8,821 nt of DNA, taken from contig DBMH01000234.1 of assembly GCA_002297645.1 (NCBI GenBank), forward strand, positions 1 to 8,821, written 5' to 3'. This DNA is from Rhodanobacteraceae bacterium UBA703. Lineage in GTDB: Bacteria > Pseudomonadota > Gammaproteobacteria > Xanthomonadales > Rhodanobacteraceae. This document shows positions 1-5,083 of the stretch, piece after piece. Position 1 is the first letter of the stretch. Each line of letters opens with the position of its first letter. The position numbers and the translations under genes are program-made. The notes beneath the pieces are model-generated. The model was not told the DNA's origin, searched no databases, and saw only the letters and a list, made by a program, of their open reading frames with translations.

Positions 1-494
1 CGCTCGGCCTCGGCCGCACGCGCCTCGTCGACGGCGGCGGCGACCGCGGCGCGGGTCTTGCCCCAGAAGTCGAAGTCGTACTGGAACTGCAGGCTGAGGT
101 CGCCCTGGTTGTACCAGTTGAAGCCGAGGAACTGCGCCGGAATCAACCCGTGGTCGCTCATGCGCTGGCGCTGCACTTGCGCACCCGCCTGCACGGACGC
201 GCCGCCGGCGGCGCGCGCGATCTCGATCGCGCTCAGGGCGGTGCCGAAGCGCTTGCGCGCCTCGTCCAGCGACGGCGCCTTGGCGAGGGCCTTCCGCTCC
301 AGCGCATCGAGCTGGTCGTCCTGGTAGCGCTTCCACCATTCGGTGCCGGGCCACGCGCCGTTCCGGGCCACGTCGACGCCGGCGAGCGGCGCCTCGTCAC
401 GGAGCGCGGGCAGGTCCGGCTTGGGGGGAATCGAGCAGCTCGCGAGAGCGAGCGCAGCAGTCAGTGCAGCGAGGCGGCAGGCGACGCGGGTCAT
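1..494 (-). CDS. RND efflux outer-membrane factor lipoprotein (NodT/OprM type), 5' part only
   Basis: First 164 codons of an outer-membrane channel lipoprotein. Proteins of this family are the TolC-like exit duct of tripartite RND or MFS drug pumps and join an inner-membrane pump through a periplasmic adaptor. I found it by translating the minus strand from the ATG at 494-492; there is no stop before the window edge. Residues 1-20 form a lipoprotein signal with lipobox LASC at 17-20, so Cys20 would be lipidated. Ser at +2 fits outer-membrane sorting. The family pattern WWKRYQDDQLDAL (53-65) and the D-x-W-G motif FDFWGK (141-146) are both present, with Ala-rich helical sequence between them. 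The family is usually about 450-500 aa, so roughly the last two thirds lie outside. I see no good Shine-Dalgarno, but this start places the lipobox correctly. The pump substrate cannot be told from this part. Confidence 0.87.
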   Translation of the reverse strand, partial: MTRVACRLAALTAALALASCSIPPKPDLPALRDEAPLAGVDVARNGAWPGTEWWKRYQDDQLDALERKALAKAPSLDEARKRFGTALSAIEIARAAGGASVQAGAQVQRQRMSDHGLIPAQFLGFNWYNQGDLSLQFQYDFDFWGKTRAAVAAAVDEARAAEAE

Positions 495-543
495 CGGGCA
501 GGTCGGGATCGTGGAGGCGGCGCGGCCGGCGCCGAACTTAACG

Positions 544-572
544 ATACTAGCCAGTTCTGTAATTCCCGGCAA
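544..572 (-). promoter_or_regulatory. Putative sigma70-type promoter of the efflux lipoprotein gene
   Basis: Read on the minus strand, TTGCCG (572-567) and TAGTAT (549-544) are separated by exactly 17 nt. Each matches the -35/-10 consensus at 4 of 6 positions, in an AT-richer patch of an otherwise GC-rich region. Transcription would start near 537 and leave a leader of about 43 nt before the ATG at 494. This fits the 122-nt gap from the upstream cytochrome gene and suggests the efflux gene can be expressed separately. It is only a consensus match by eye; no operator was recognised. Confidence 0.35.
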
Positions 573-600
573 CGGGCCTTCCGTCGACCGGACCGGTTTT

Positions 601-628
601 GTTCAGCGATAGCCGTTCAGCGATAGTC
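601..628. repeat. 14-bp tandem duplication at the 3' end of the cytochrome gene
   Basis: GTTCAGCGATAGCC (601-614) is followed directly by GTTCAGCGATAGTC (615-628), a match of 13 in 14. On the minus strand the first copy reached encodes the last residues Asp-Tyr-Arg and the TGA stop of the cytochrome c'-like gene. The second copy lies just after the stop, in another frame. It looks like a simple local slippage duplication; I see no function. Confidence 0.7.
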
Positions 629-1009
629 GCGGTGGCAGGCGTCGCACCCTTGCGAGACCTTCGACAGCGCCTCGGCCTGGAGCGGGCAGGTGGCGGACGG
701 ATCCCAGGCCGCGATCGACGAACGCAGGTCCTGCGAGTACTTCTCGAAGACGCGATCCTTGGCGCCGCTGGCCAGCAGCGCCCGCTCGAGGTCGCCGGCG
801 AGCAAGGTCAGGTGGGCTTGCGCGCCGCGCATCGCGGCGGGATCGCAACGATCGCGCCGCGAAGCTTCGCGCGCCTCGCCGAGTTCGTGTTGCATCACGA
901 CCATGAGCGCGCGCGGCCACGCATGCCTGCGCTGCAGTGCGCTGGCGGCGGTCATCGCGAGCAGGGCGCCGAACAGTGCGCCGCCGACCAGGCAGATCAG
1001 GTAGCGCAT
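617..1009 (-). CDS. Small cytochrome c'-like haem protein
   Basis: A 130-aa protein with one c-type haem site, CDACH at residues 122-126 (Cys122, Cys125, His126), only four residues from the C-terminus. A CxxCH at the end of a chain of about 105-130 helical residues is the hallmark of the cytochrome c'/c556 four-helix-bundle group. Residues 1-24 are a hydrophobic export signal ending in Ala-Ser-Ala, a possible signal-peptidase site, so the mature protein should be periplasmic; uncleaved, the segment would be a membrane anchor. Met36 and Met39 in the first helix are candidate sixth haem ligands. Two extra cysteines (55 and 108) could form a disulphide. Its ATG lies 3 nt after the stop of the DUF6116 gene, with GGGGAA about 9 nt upstream, so translation is probably coupled. 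Electron transfer or small-gas (NO) binding are the family roles; the exact function is unknown. Confidence 0.72.
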   Translation of the reverse strand: MRYLICLVGGALFGALLAMTAASALQRRHAWPRALMVVMQHELGEAREASRRDRCDPAAMRGAQAHLTLLAGDLERALLASGAKDRVFEKYSQDLRSSIAAWDPSATCPLQAEALSKVSQGCDACHRDYR

Positions 1010-1012
1010 GCC

Positions 1013-1216
1013 TCAGACTTCCCCGAGCGGGGTGCGGCGCTTGCGCAGGTTGGCCAGCAACAGCGTGGCGAGACCGAGCAGGATCTCGTCGATGAACGGG
1101 ATGACGTCGGGAATCAGGAGGTCCAGTACGAACAGCGTGGCCACCAGCGCGGCCAGGCGCGGGAAACGCAGGTTTTGCGCCCTGCGCAGCAGGGCGCCCG
1201 TCAGGGGATTGGGCAT
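1013..1216 (-). CDS. Small two-helix inner-membrane protein, DUF6116-like
   Basis: A 67-aa protein starting MPNPL. The start at 1216 is chosen over an in-frame ATG at 1273 because GGAG (complement of 1223-1226) lies 6 nt upstream and because the extra 19 residues are Arg/Gly-rich and unlike a conserved N-terminus. A basic stretch (about 11-20) precedes one hydrophobic helix (about 21-37), the turn IPDVIPFIDEI (35-45), a second helix (about 45-56) and a basic C-terminus. The turn recalls the DLIPDxIPxxxxxDE signature of YkvA/DUF1232 proteins. From memory the whole protein resembles the xanthomonad family DUF6116, whose function is not known. It sits 63 nt after the dehydrogenase and 3 nt before the cytochrome c'-like gene, so it probably shares their transcript. 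Confidence 0.7.
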   Translation of the reverse strand: MPNPLTGALLRRAQNLRFPRLAALVATLFVLDLLIPDVIPFIDEILLGLATLLLANLRKRRTPLGEV

Positions 1217-1222
1217 TGCGGG

Positions 1223-1226
1223 CTCC
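1223..1226 (-). promoter_or_regulatory. Shine-Dalgarno deciding the DUF6116-like start
   Basis: GGAG on the minus strand, 6 nt before the ATG at 1216-1214. It supports the 67-aa product rather than the 86-aa reading from 1273. Confidence 0.6.
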
Positions 1227-1252
1227 GAAGTGATCCGGCGCCTTACCATGCG

Positions 1253-1278
1253 GCCGGGACCCGGCTGGCGCAAGCGCC
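1253..1278 (-). other. Two adjacent short hairpins after the dehydrogenase stop
   Basis: GCCGGGACCCGGC (1253-1265) and GGCGCAAGCGCC (1267-1278) are two back-to-back perfect inverted repeats. They begin 2 nt after the TAG stop (1282-1280) of the dehydrogenase and precede the DUF6116-like gene. There is no T-tract on either strand, so this is not a standard intrinsic terminator. It could slow exonucleases or modulate readthrough. In GC-rich DNA such short palindromes also occur by chance. Confidence 0.3.
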
Positions 1279-1279
1279 G

Positions 1280-2104
1280 CTACGGCGACGTTTCCGCCGG
1301 CGCATCCGCCGAATCGCGGAAATCCTTGCCGCTGCGCTCTACAAGGCGCAGGGCGAGCCGGTCCGGCAGGATCTTGAGCAAGCCCTTGATGAGGCGGTTG
1401 ACGCGACCGCTGACGTGCACGACGTCGCCGCGCTCGACGGCGGCCAGCGCCTCGCGCACGACCGGTTCGGCGTCCATCCACATCCAGCGCGGCAGCCGGC
1501 GCATTTCCTCGCGCGTGCCGGTGACGTCGTGGAACTCCGAATACGTGAAGCCGGGGCAGAGCGCGCAGACGCGCACGCCATGTGGCCTGTTCTCCAGCGC
1601 CAGGGCCTGCGAGAACCGGATCAGGTACGCCTTCGAGGCGGCGTACAGCGTATGGCCTGCCGGCGCGGGGATCATGCCGGCCAGCGAGGCGACGTTGACG
1701 ATGCGTCCGCTGCGGCGGGCACGCATGTCCGGCAGCAGGCGGTGGCAGAGTTCCGCCGGGGCCGTCATCAGGACCTGGATGAAGTCGGCGTGCGTCTGCC
1801 ACGGGCGCGACACGAAACTGCCGGGCACGCCGTATCCCGCATTGTTGACCAGCGTGTCGACGTGCAGCCCGCGCTGCCGGATCTGTTCGTGCAGGAAGCG
1901 CGGCGCATCCGGATCGGCGAGGTCGCAGGGGATGCACTGCACGTCGATGTCGTGGCGCGTCCTCAGGTCGTCGGCGAGCGCGTCGAGGCGGTCCCCGCGC
2001 CGGGCGGTCAGCACGAGGGCGCGGCCGCGCGAGGCGAGTTCGCGCGCGAAAGCGGCGCCGATGCCGGCCGAGGCGCCGGTGACGAGTGCGTGCGTGGTTT
2101 CCAT
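1280..2104 (-). CDS. Classical short-chain dehydrogenase/reductase (SDR), DltE-like
   Basis: A 274-aa NAD(P)-dependent oxidoreductase with a Rossmann fold. The cofactor loop TGASAGIG lies at residues 9-16, NNAG at 87-90, catalytic Ser140, and the Tyr154-x3-Lys158 pair in HTLYAASK. The C-terminal part (GRVNRLIKGLLKILPDRLA, about 233-251) is typical of the COG0300/DltE-like branch. The start at 2104 is preferred over the ATG at 2173 because GGAGA lies 4 nt upstream and the Rossmann strand then begins at residue 6. Arg35-Arg36 after the second strand may favour NADP(H), which is an inference. The helix position usually held by the fourth catalytic residue, Asn, reads VLMTAP (111-116) with Leu112. 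The substrate is unknown. It leads the minus-strand cluster. Confidence 0.93.
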   Translation of the reverse strand: METTHALVTGASAGIGAAFARELASRGRALVLTARRGDRLDALADDLRTRHDIDVQCIPCDLADPDAPRFLHEQIRQRGLHVDTLVNNAGYGVPGSFVSRPWQTHADFIQVLMTAPAELCHRLLPDMRARRSGRIVNVASLAGMIPAPAGHTLYAASKAYLIRFSQALALENRPHGVRVCALCPGFTYSEFHDVTGTREEMRRLPRWMWMDAEPVVREALAAVERGDVVHVSGRVNRLIKGLLKILPDRLALRLVERSGKDFRDSADAPAETSP

Positions 2105-2333
2105 CGGGTCTCCGGTTGGCGGATCGCACGTTCCGTCATCCCCGAAGGACTTCGGGCGGGGCGGGCAGGGCAAGGGGACGTCGGGGCGGGCAGATCAACC
2201 GGCACAGGGTAGCGTTCCGGTCGATGCTGGCGATAGATGACGTGTGGAGGGCGGGGCGACCACGACGACCACGCCGGCGTTCTTGCGTGGTTATGATGCG
2301 GGACGGACAGCTCCGGGCTGGCAGAGGGCGGCG
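2105..2333. other. Intergenic spacer between divergent genes
   Basis: A 229-nt spacer separating the minus-strand dehydrogenase from the plus-strand pntA-2 remnant. It carries a hairpin at 2141-2156 and a short CGACCACGA repeat near 2257-2274. An AT-containing TATGAT at 2293-2298 resembles a -10 box, but no -35 match stands at 16-18 nt. No convincing coding sequence or paired promoter is seen. Confidence 0.5.
2137..2160. repeat. REP-like palindrome upstream of the dehydrogenase
   Basis: CCCGAA (2141-2146), loop GGAC, TTCGGG (2151-2156), preceded by CGTCATC. This shape resembles the common bacterial intergenic repeats that begin GTCATCCCCG. Only one copy is present in the window, so its repeat status is a guess. 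It sits about 37 nt upstream of the dehydrogenase start and would form a hairpin in that gene's leader if transcription begins beyond it. Confidence 0.3.
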
Positions 2334-2622
2334 ATGAGCGGCGGGTTCGCGACCTCATGCGTCTTCCTGCTGGCGGCGATGGCCGATCACGTGGTCATCT
2401 CCCGCGTGCCGATGATCCTGCGCATGCCCGGCACCGGCTTCATCCGCGGCATCGCGCTGATCGGTGCGATCGGGATGCCGGGCCATGCCGGCAGCGCATC
2501 GGAGGCGGCCGCCGGCTTCATCGCTGTCCCCCAGGGCGCGGGCAGTGTCGCAGGCGGCCATGTCGTCACCGATGCCTGCGGGCGATGTTCAATGACGACG
2601 GGAAACCGGAAGAGAGGGGCGG
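2334..2622 (+). pseudogene. pntA: Decayed NAD(P) transhydrogenase alpha subunit, part 2 (membrane part)
   Basis: Remnant of the small membrane subunit of proton-pumping transhydrogenase (split PntA, roughly 100 aa). Recognisable blocks in order are VFLLAAM, VISRVP, IRGIALIGAI, GHA, GFIAV, AGG and VVTD, all of which I recall from intact xanthomonad PntA part 2. Lesions are visible. The conserved ILHTPLMSG stretch is reduced to ILRMPG, three residues short (2416-2433). Pro-Gln replaces two hydrophobic residues in the last helix, after GFIAV (2517-2531). One base is missing near 2573-2574, after which the C-terminus AMFNDDGKPEER continues in the next frame (2582-2617). The ATG at 2334 still has GAGG 8 nt upstream. 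No intact pntA part 1 lies before it and no pntB follows. The several independent lesions argue against a sequencing error. The identification rests on remembered family sequences, not a search. Confidence 0.7.
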
Positions 2623-3108
2623 ATGGTGGTTTCGCGCATGCCTAGGGTCGAGCCGCGGCAGGTATTCCAGTGGCTCAGCTACCTGCAGTATCCGGCGCTG
2701 CTGGTGGCGCTGTTCCATGCCTTCCAGCCGCTCCTGCACAACATGCAGGGGATGGCGGAGGCCTACAACGCGTCCCTGTTGTACGCCGGTGTGGGGATCG
2801 GCATGTCGTCGCTGCAGGACCCGAGCCGGACCCAGAACACGATGTCGCGGAAAGTGTGGGAAGACCCGCGCAAGGGGTACTGGATGGTGTGGCTGCTGGC
2901 GGCGCAGACGCTGTCGTCGATCACGCTGGGCCTGCTGGGTACGTTGCTGGCCGAGTCGACCATGCTGGCGCAGCTTTCGCTCGGGCTGGTGGCCTTCGGG
3001 CTGGGCATGATCGGCCTGCTGAAGACGGCCATGGAGATGCGCGAGCACCATCGCCTGGACAAGCGGATCGCTACGGACGATGCAATGGCTCGGGAGGCGG
3101 GAGCCTGA
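2623..3108 (+). CDS. Unrecognised four-helix integral membrane protein
   Basis: A 161-aa protein that I cannot assign to a named family, although proteins of similar layout (QYP near the N-terminus, then SLQD and TQN) occur in other bacteria. Predicted membrane segments are about 17-37, 50-65, 86-110 and 116-138. The hydrophilic loop between the second and third contains SLQDPSRTQN (63-72) and VWEDPRKG (78-85), the likely conserved core. The C-terminus (139-161) is charged. The start at 2623 is preferred because GAGAGG (2612-2617) lies 5 nt upstream; an in-frame ATG at 2638, giving MPRVEPRQ, is the alternative. The ribosome binding site lies inside the C-terminal remnant of the pntA-2 pseudogene, so the gene may once have been expressed with it. 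No catalytic motif is visible. Confidence 0.75.
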   Translation: MVVSRMPRVEPRQVFQWLSYLQYPALLVALFHAFQPLLHNMQGMAEAYNASLLYAGVGIGMSSLQDPSRTQNTMSRKVWEDPRKGYWMVWLLAAQTLSSITLGLLGTLLAESTMLAQLSLGLVAFGLGMIGLLKTAMEMREHHRLDKRIATDDAMAREAGA

Positions 3109-3210
3109 CGCCGCCGCGCGGGTGAGCGCGAGTCGCCTGGTGGCGACGATGCGTTCCTGCCTGGCCTGCAGCGCATGGCGTCCCGTACGAGCGCATTCAC
3201 GGCGCCGGAG

Positions 3211-3239
3211 TTGTCGCCCGCGGCGAGCGTGGCTATCCT
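3211..3239 (+). promoter_or_regulatory. Putative sigma70-type promoter of tpiA
   Basis: TTGTCG (3211-3216), a 17-nt spacer and TATCCT (3234-3239). Each box matches 4 of 6 consensus positions, and the start site would be near 3246, about 26 nt before the tpiA ATG. It lies in the 163-nt spacer after the membrane protein gene, which otherwise shows no gene and no clear terminator. Confidence 0.45.
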
Positions 3240-3271
3240 TGCGCGCCTTTTTGGGCTGGTACGGAATAGCC

Positions 3272-4021
3272 ATGCGTCGCCCCCTGGTCGCCGGAAACTG
3301 GAAGATGCACGGAACGCGCGCGAGCGCGGCCGAGCTGGTCGGCGCTGTCGCCGCTGCGCTGCCCGGTGGCGTGGACGTCGCGGTGCTGCCGCCGTTCCCG
3401 TATCTCGACGGCCTGGTCACCCTGCACGGCGACAGCGGCATCGCGTTCGGCGCGCAGGACCTGAGCGAGCACGCGCAGGGTGCGTTCACGGGCGAGGTCG
3501 CCGGTGCGATGCTGAAGGACATCGGTTGCCGCTACGTGCTGGTCGGGCATTCCGAGCGGCGCCAGTACCATGCCGAATCCGACGGGCAGGTCGCGGCGAA
3601 GTTCGTCGCCGCCCAGGCCGCCGGGCTGGTGCCGGTCCTGTGCGTCGGCGAGACCCGCGCCGAGCGCGAGGGCGGAACGGCCGAGGCGGTGATCGCGCGC
3701 CAGCTCGATGCGGTCGTCGCGCGTGCCGGCATCGCCGCGTTCGCCCAGGCCGTGGTCGCCTACGAGCCGGTATGGGCGATCGGTACCGGCCTGACCGCCT
3801 CGCCGGGGCAGGTGCAGGAAATTCATTCGTTCATCCGTGACAAATTCGTTCGGCTCGATGCTACAATAGCGAACTCGCTGCAGCTCCTTTACGGAGGCAG
3901 CGTCAAACCCGCCAATGCAGTCGAGTTGTTCGGACAACCGGATGTCGATGGCGGATTGATCGGCGGAGCTTCGCTGGTGGCGTCGGATTTCATCGCCATC
4001 TGTGAAGCCGCCCAGGTGTAA
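3272..4021 (+). CDS. tpiA: Triosephosphate isomerase
   Basis: Cytoplasmic glycolytic and gluconeogenic enzyme that interconverts dihydroxyacetone phosphate and glyceraldehyde 3-phosphate. The 249-aa (beta/alpha)8 barrel has the normal family length. All active-site residues are visible: Asn9 and Lys11 in NWKMHG, His93 in VGHSERR, Glu165 in YEPVWAIGTG with the mobile loop that follows, and the phosphate-binding LYGGS (206-210) and GGLIGGAS (227-234). The start at 3272 puts MRRPLVAGNWK at the N-terminus, with GGA 8 nt upstream. The reading frame is open further upstream, but that extension is Arg/Ser-rich and not conserved. secG follows after 14 nt. A rare ATA codon (Ile199) sits within a promoter-like sequence near the 3' end. 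Confidence 0.98.
   Translation: MRRPLVAGNWKMHGTRASAAELVGAVAAALPGGVDVAVLPPFPYLDGLVTLHGDSGIAFGAQDLSEHAQGAFTGEVAGAMLKDIGCRYVLVGHSERRQYHAESDGQVAAKFVAAQAAGLVPVLCVGETRAEREGGTAEAVIARQLDAVVARAGIAAFAQAVVAYEPVWAIGTGLTASPGQVQEIHSFIRDKFVRLDATIANSLQLLYGGSVKPANAVELFGQPDVDGGLIGGASLVASDFIAICEAAQV
3837..3867 (+). promoter_or_regulatory. Putative internal promoter in the 3' end of tpiA (for secG-tRNA-nuo)
   Basis: TGCTACAAT (3859-3867) is an extended -10 element: TG, one base, then TACAAT, 5 of 6 to consensus. GTGACA (3837-3842), 5 of 6 to the -35 consensus, stands 19 nt upstream, slightly long but tolerable for an extended -10 promoter. Transcription would start near 3874, about 160 nt before secG. The patch is AT-rich within a GC-rich gene and uses a rare ATA codon, as if the DNA motif were kept for a reason other than the protein. 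Confidence 0.45.
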
Positions 4022-4035
4022 CGAGTCTCCGGATC

Positions 4036-4512
4036 ATGCTGTCCATCGTTGCTAACATTCTTTATGTGCTGATCGCGATCGCCATGATCGTCCTGATCCT
4101 CCTGCAGCGCGGCGCTGGCGCCGCGGCGGGGTCGGGCTTCGGTGGCGGCGCGTCGGCCACCGTCTTTGGTGCGCGCGGCTCGGCGAATTTCCTGTCGCGC
4201 AGCACGGCGGTACTCGCAGGTTTGTTCTTCCTGCTCAGCCTCGGCATGGGCATCTACGCCAGTCGCTCGGGCGCTCCGTCCATTGCGGCGGATGATCTGG
4301 GCCTCATGTCCGGAGTCGCCGCCCCGGCGAAGCCGGATGCCGCGGCGGCGCCTGCGTCGAACGGCGAAGTTCCGCAGCCGGCAGCGGCTCCGGCGGCTTC
4401 GCCCGAGAAGCCGCAGCCGACGGCGAACGAGGCGGCCGACAAGCCCGCGGCGACCGATGGCGGCAAGCCGGCCGCCGATGCGCCGAAGGATGGGGGGAAG
4501 GACGGAAAGTAA
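4036..4512 (+). CDS. secG: Preprotein translocase subunit SecG
   Basis: Small inner-membrane subunit of the SecYEG channel that aids SecA-driven protein export. Two membrane helices (about 4-23 and 56-74) flank the conserved cytoplasmic stretch LLQRG (22-26) and the Gly-rich GSGFGGGASATVFGARG (32-48), followed by SANFLSR. The protein is 158 aa against about 110 in E. coli. The extra length is a low-complexity tail (about 85-158) of Ala, Pro, Lys, Asp and Gly. It starts 14 nt after tpiA, with only a poor Shine-Dalgarno. The tRNA-Leu gene begins 5 nt after its stop, so gene and tRNA are very likely on one transcript; E. coli also has secG next to leuU. Confidence 0.96.
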   Translation: MLSIVANILYVLIAIAMIVLILLQRGAGAAAGSGFGGGASATVFGARGSANFLSRSTAVLAGLFFLLSLGMGIYASRSGAPSIAADDLGLMSGVAAPAKPDAAAAPASNGEVPQPAAAPAASPEKPQPTANEAADKPAATDGGKPAADAPKDGGKDGK

Positions 4513-4517
4513 GCTGT

Positions 4518-4602
4518 GCCCAGATGGCGGAATTGGTAGACGCACTACCTTGAGGTGGTAGCGACGCAAGTCGTGGAGGTTCGAGTCCTCTTCTGGGCAC
4601 CA
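4518..4602 (+). tRNA. leuU: tRNA-Leu (anticodon GAG)
   Basis: An 85-nt class II tRNA with encoded CCA. The 7-bp acceptor stem is GCCCAGA with TCTGGGC, the discriminator is A4599, and CCA is at 4600-4602. The D arm contains AATTGGTAGA. The anticodon stem CTACC/GGTAG encloses the loop TTGAGGT with anticodon GAG at 4552-4554, which reads CUC and CUU leucine codons. A long variable arm (CGAC-GCAA-GTCG) and the T arm with TTCGAGT complete it. It lies 5 nt after secG and about 125 nt before nuoA, so it is probably cut out of a longer messenger. Confidence 0.97.
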
Positions 4603-4618
4603 ATTGATCGGTCGGTTG

Positions 4619-4644
4619 CGCTTCGGTGCGGTTCTGCCGAAGCG
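4619..4644 (+). terminator. Hairpin between tRNA-Leu and nuoA (possible weak terminator or processing site)
   Basis: CGCTTCGG (4619-4626) and CCGAAGCG (4637-4644) form a perfect 8-bp stem, extendable by two G-U pairs to leave a 6-nt loop. It starts 17 nt after the tRNA CCA. The T-rich stretch GGTCTTCTTT comes about 8 nt after the stem rather than directly, so it is not a textbook intrinsic terminator. It could attenuate readthrough into nuoA, or protect and mark the 5' end of the nuo messenger after tRNA processing. Confidence 0.4.
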
Positions 4645-4716
4645 GAATCCGGCTGGTCTTCTTTACCGTCGTCGCCCGGTTCCGTCCGGAGCGATCGCTG
4701 ATGCGCTGCCAGGCGC

Positions 4717-4721
4717 GGAGG
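4717..4721 (+). promoter_or_regulatory. Shine-Dalgarno fixing the nuoA GTG start
   Basis: GGAGG, 5 nt before GTG at 4727. It decides the start in favour of a 118-aa NuoA beginning (f)M-LTEYF. The frame is open back to 4604, but that stretch has no conserved sequence and includes the hairpin. Confidence 0.75.
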
Positions 4722-4726
4722 TGTGT

Positions 4727-5083
4727 GTGCTCACCGAGTATTTTCCGGTGCTGTTGTTCTTCGTCGTCACCGCGATCGTCGGCATCGCGCTGATCCTGAT
4801 CGGCAATCTCTTCGGGCCCAGGCGCCCGCAAGCCGAGAAGTACTCGGCCTACGAATGCGGCTTCACGGCGTTCGAGGACGCGCGCATGCGCTTCGACGTG
4901 CGCTACTACCTGTTCGCCATCCTCTTCATCATCTTCGATCTCGAGATCGCGTTCGTCTTCCCGTGGGCGACGGTGTTCTCGAAGCTCGGCCTGCTCGGTC
5001 TGGTCGAGATGGGCATGTTCCTGGCGCTGCTGGTGCTCGGGTTCGTCTACGTCTGGAAGAAGGGAGCCCTCGAATGGGAGTGA
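4727..5083 (+). CDS. nuoA: NADH:quinone oxidoreductase subunit A
   Basis: Small membrane subunit of respiratory complex I, at the junction of the membrane arm and the quinone-binding peripheral arm. It is 118 aa with three helices (about 6-28, 60-80 and 88-110). The signature EKYSAYECGF (37-46), with the conserved loop cysteine Cys44, and FDVRYYLFAILFIIFDLEIAF (56-76) are both intact. It begins with GTG and a strong GGAGG. Its last 10 nt overlap the start of nuoB, which indicates translational coupling. Confidence 0.96.
   Translation: MLTEYFPVLLFFVVTAIVGIALILIGNLFGPRRPQAEKYSAYECGFTAFEDARMRFDVRYYLFAILFIIFDLEIAFVFPWATVFSKLGLLGLVEMGMFLALLVLGFVYVWKKGALEWE

Noticed and set aside
573..600. CCGGACCGG followed by TTTT as a terminator
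   Set aside because: The palindrome leaves a one-base loop and the T run is on the strand opposite to the flanking genes.
603..2129. Long minus-strand open frame (508 codons) through the dehydrogenase, DUF6116 and cytochrome genes
   Set aside because: Arg/Pro/Ala-rich translation with no motif; it is in another frame of three recognisable genes and reflects high GC content lowering stop frequency.
599..2212. Plus-strand open frame (537 codons) antisense to the dehydrogenase cluster
   Set aside because: Antisense shadow of identified minus-strand genes; Arg/Gln/Ala-rich, no domain, no ribosome binding site.
2171..2217. TACCCT-like -10 on the minus strand upstream of the dehydrogenase
   Set aside because: No acceptable -35 box at 16-18 nt; left unannotated although the gene must have a promoter nearby.
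2284..2298. TTGCGT and TATGAT as a promoter for the pntA-2 remnant
   Set aside because: The two boxes are only 3 nt apart, and no -35 match exists 16-18 nt before TATGAT.
2244..2333. Upstream extension of the pntA-2 frame (MEGGATTTTTPAF...)
   Set aside because: Low-complexity, without any PntA similarity, and the ribosome binding site and MSGG start at 2334 fit the family better.
3080..3271. Upstream extension of tpiA by 64 codons
   Set aside because: Arg/Ser-rich, overlaps the end of the preceding gene, contains the promoter-like boxes, and is absent from triosephosphate isomerases.
2566..3522. Minus-strand open frame opposite the membrane protein and the start of tpiA
   Set aside because: Covers two plus-strand genes with good starts and motifs; the translation has no recognisable domain.
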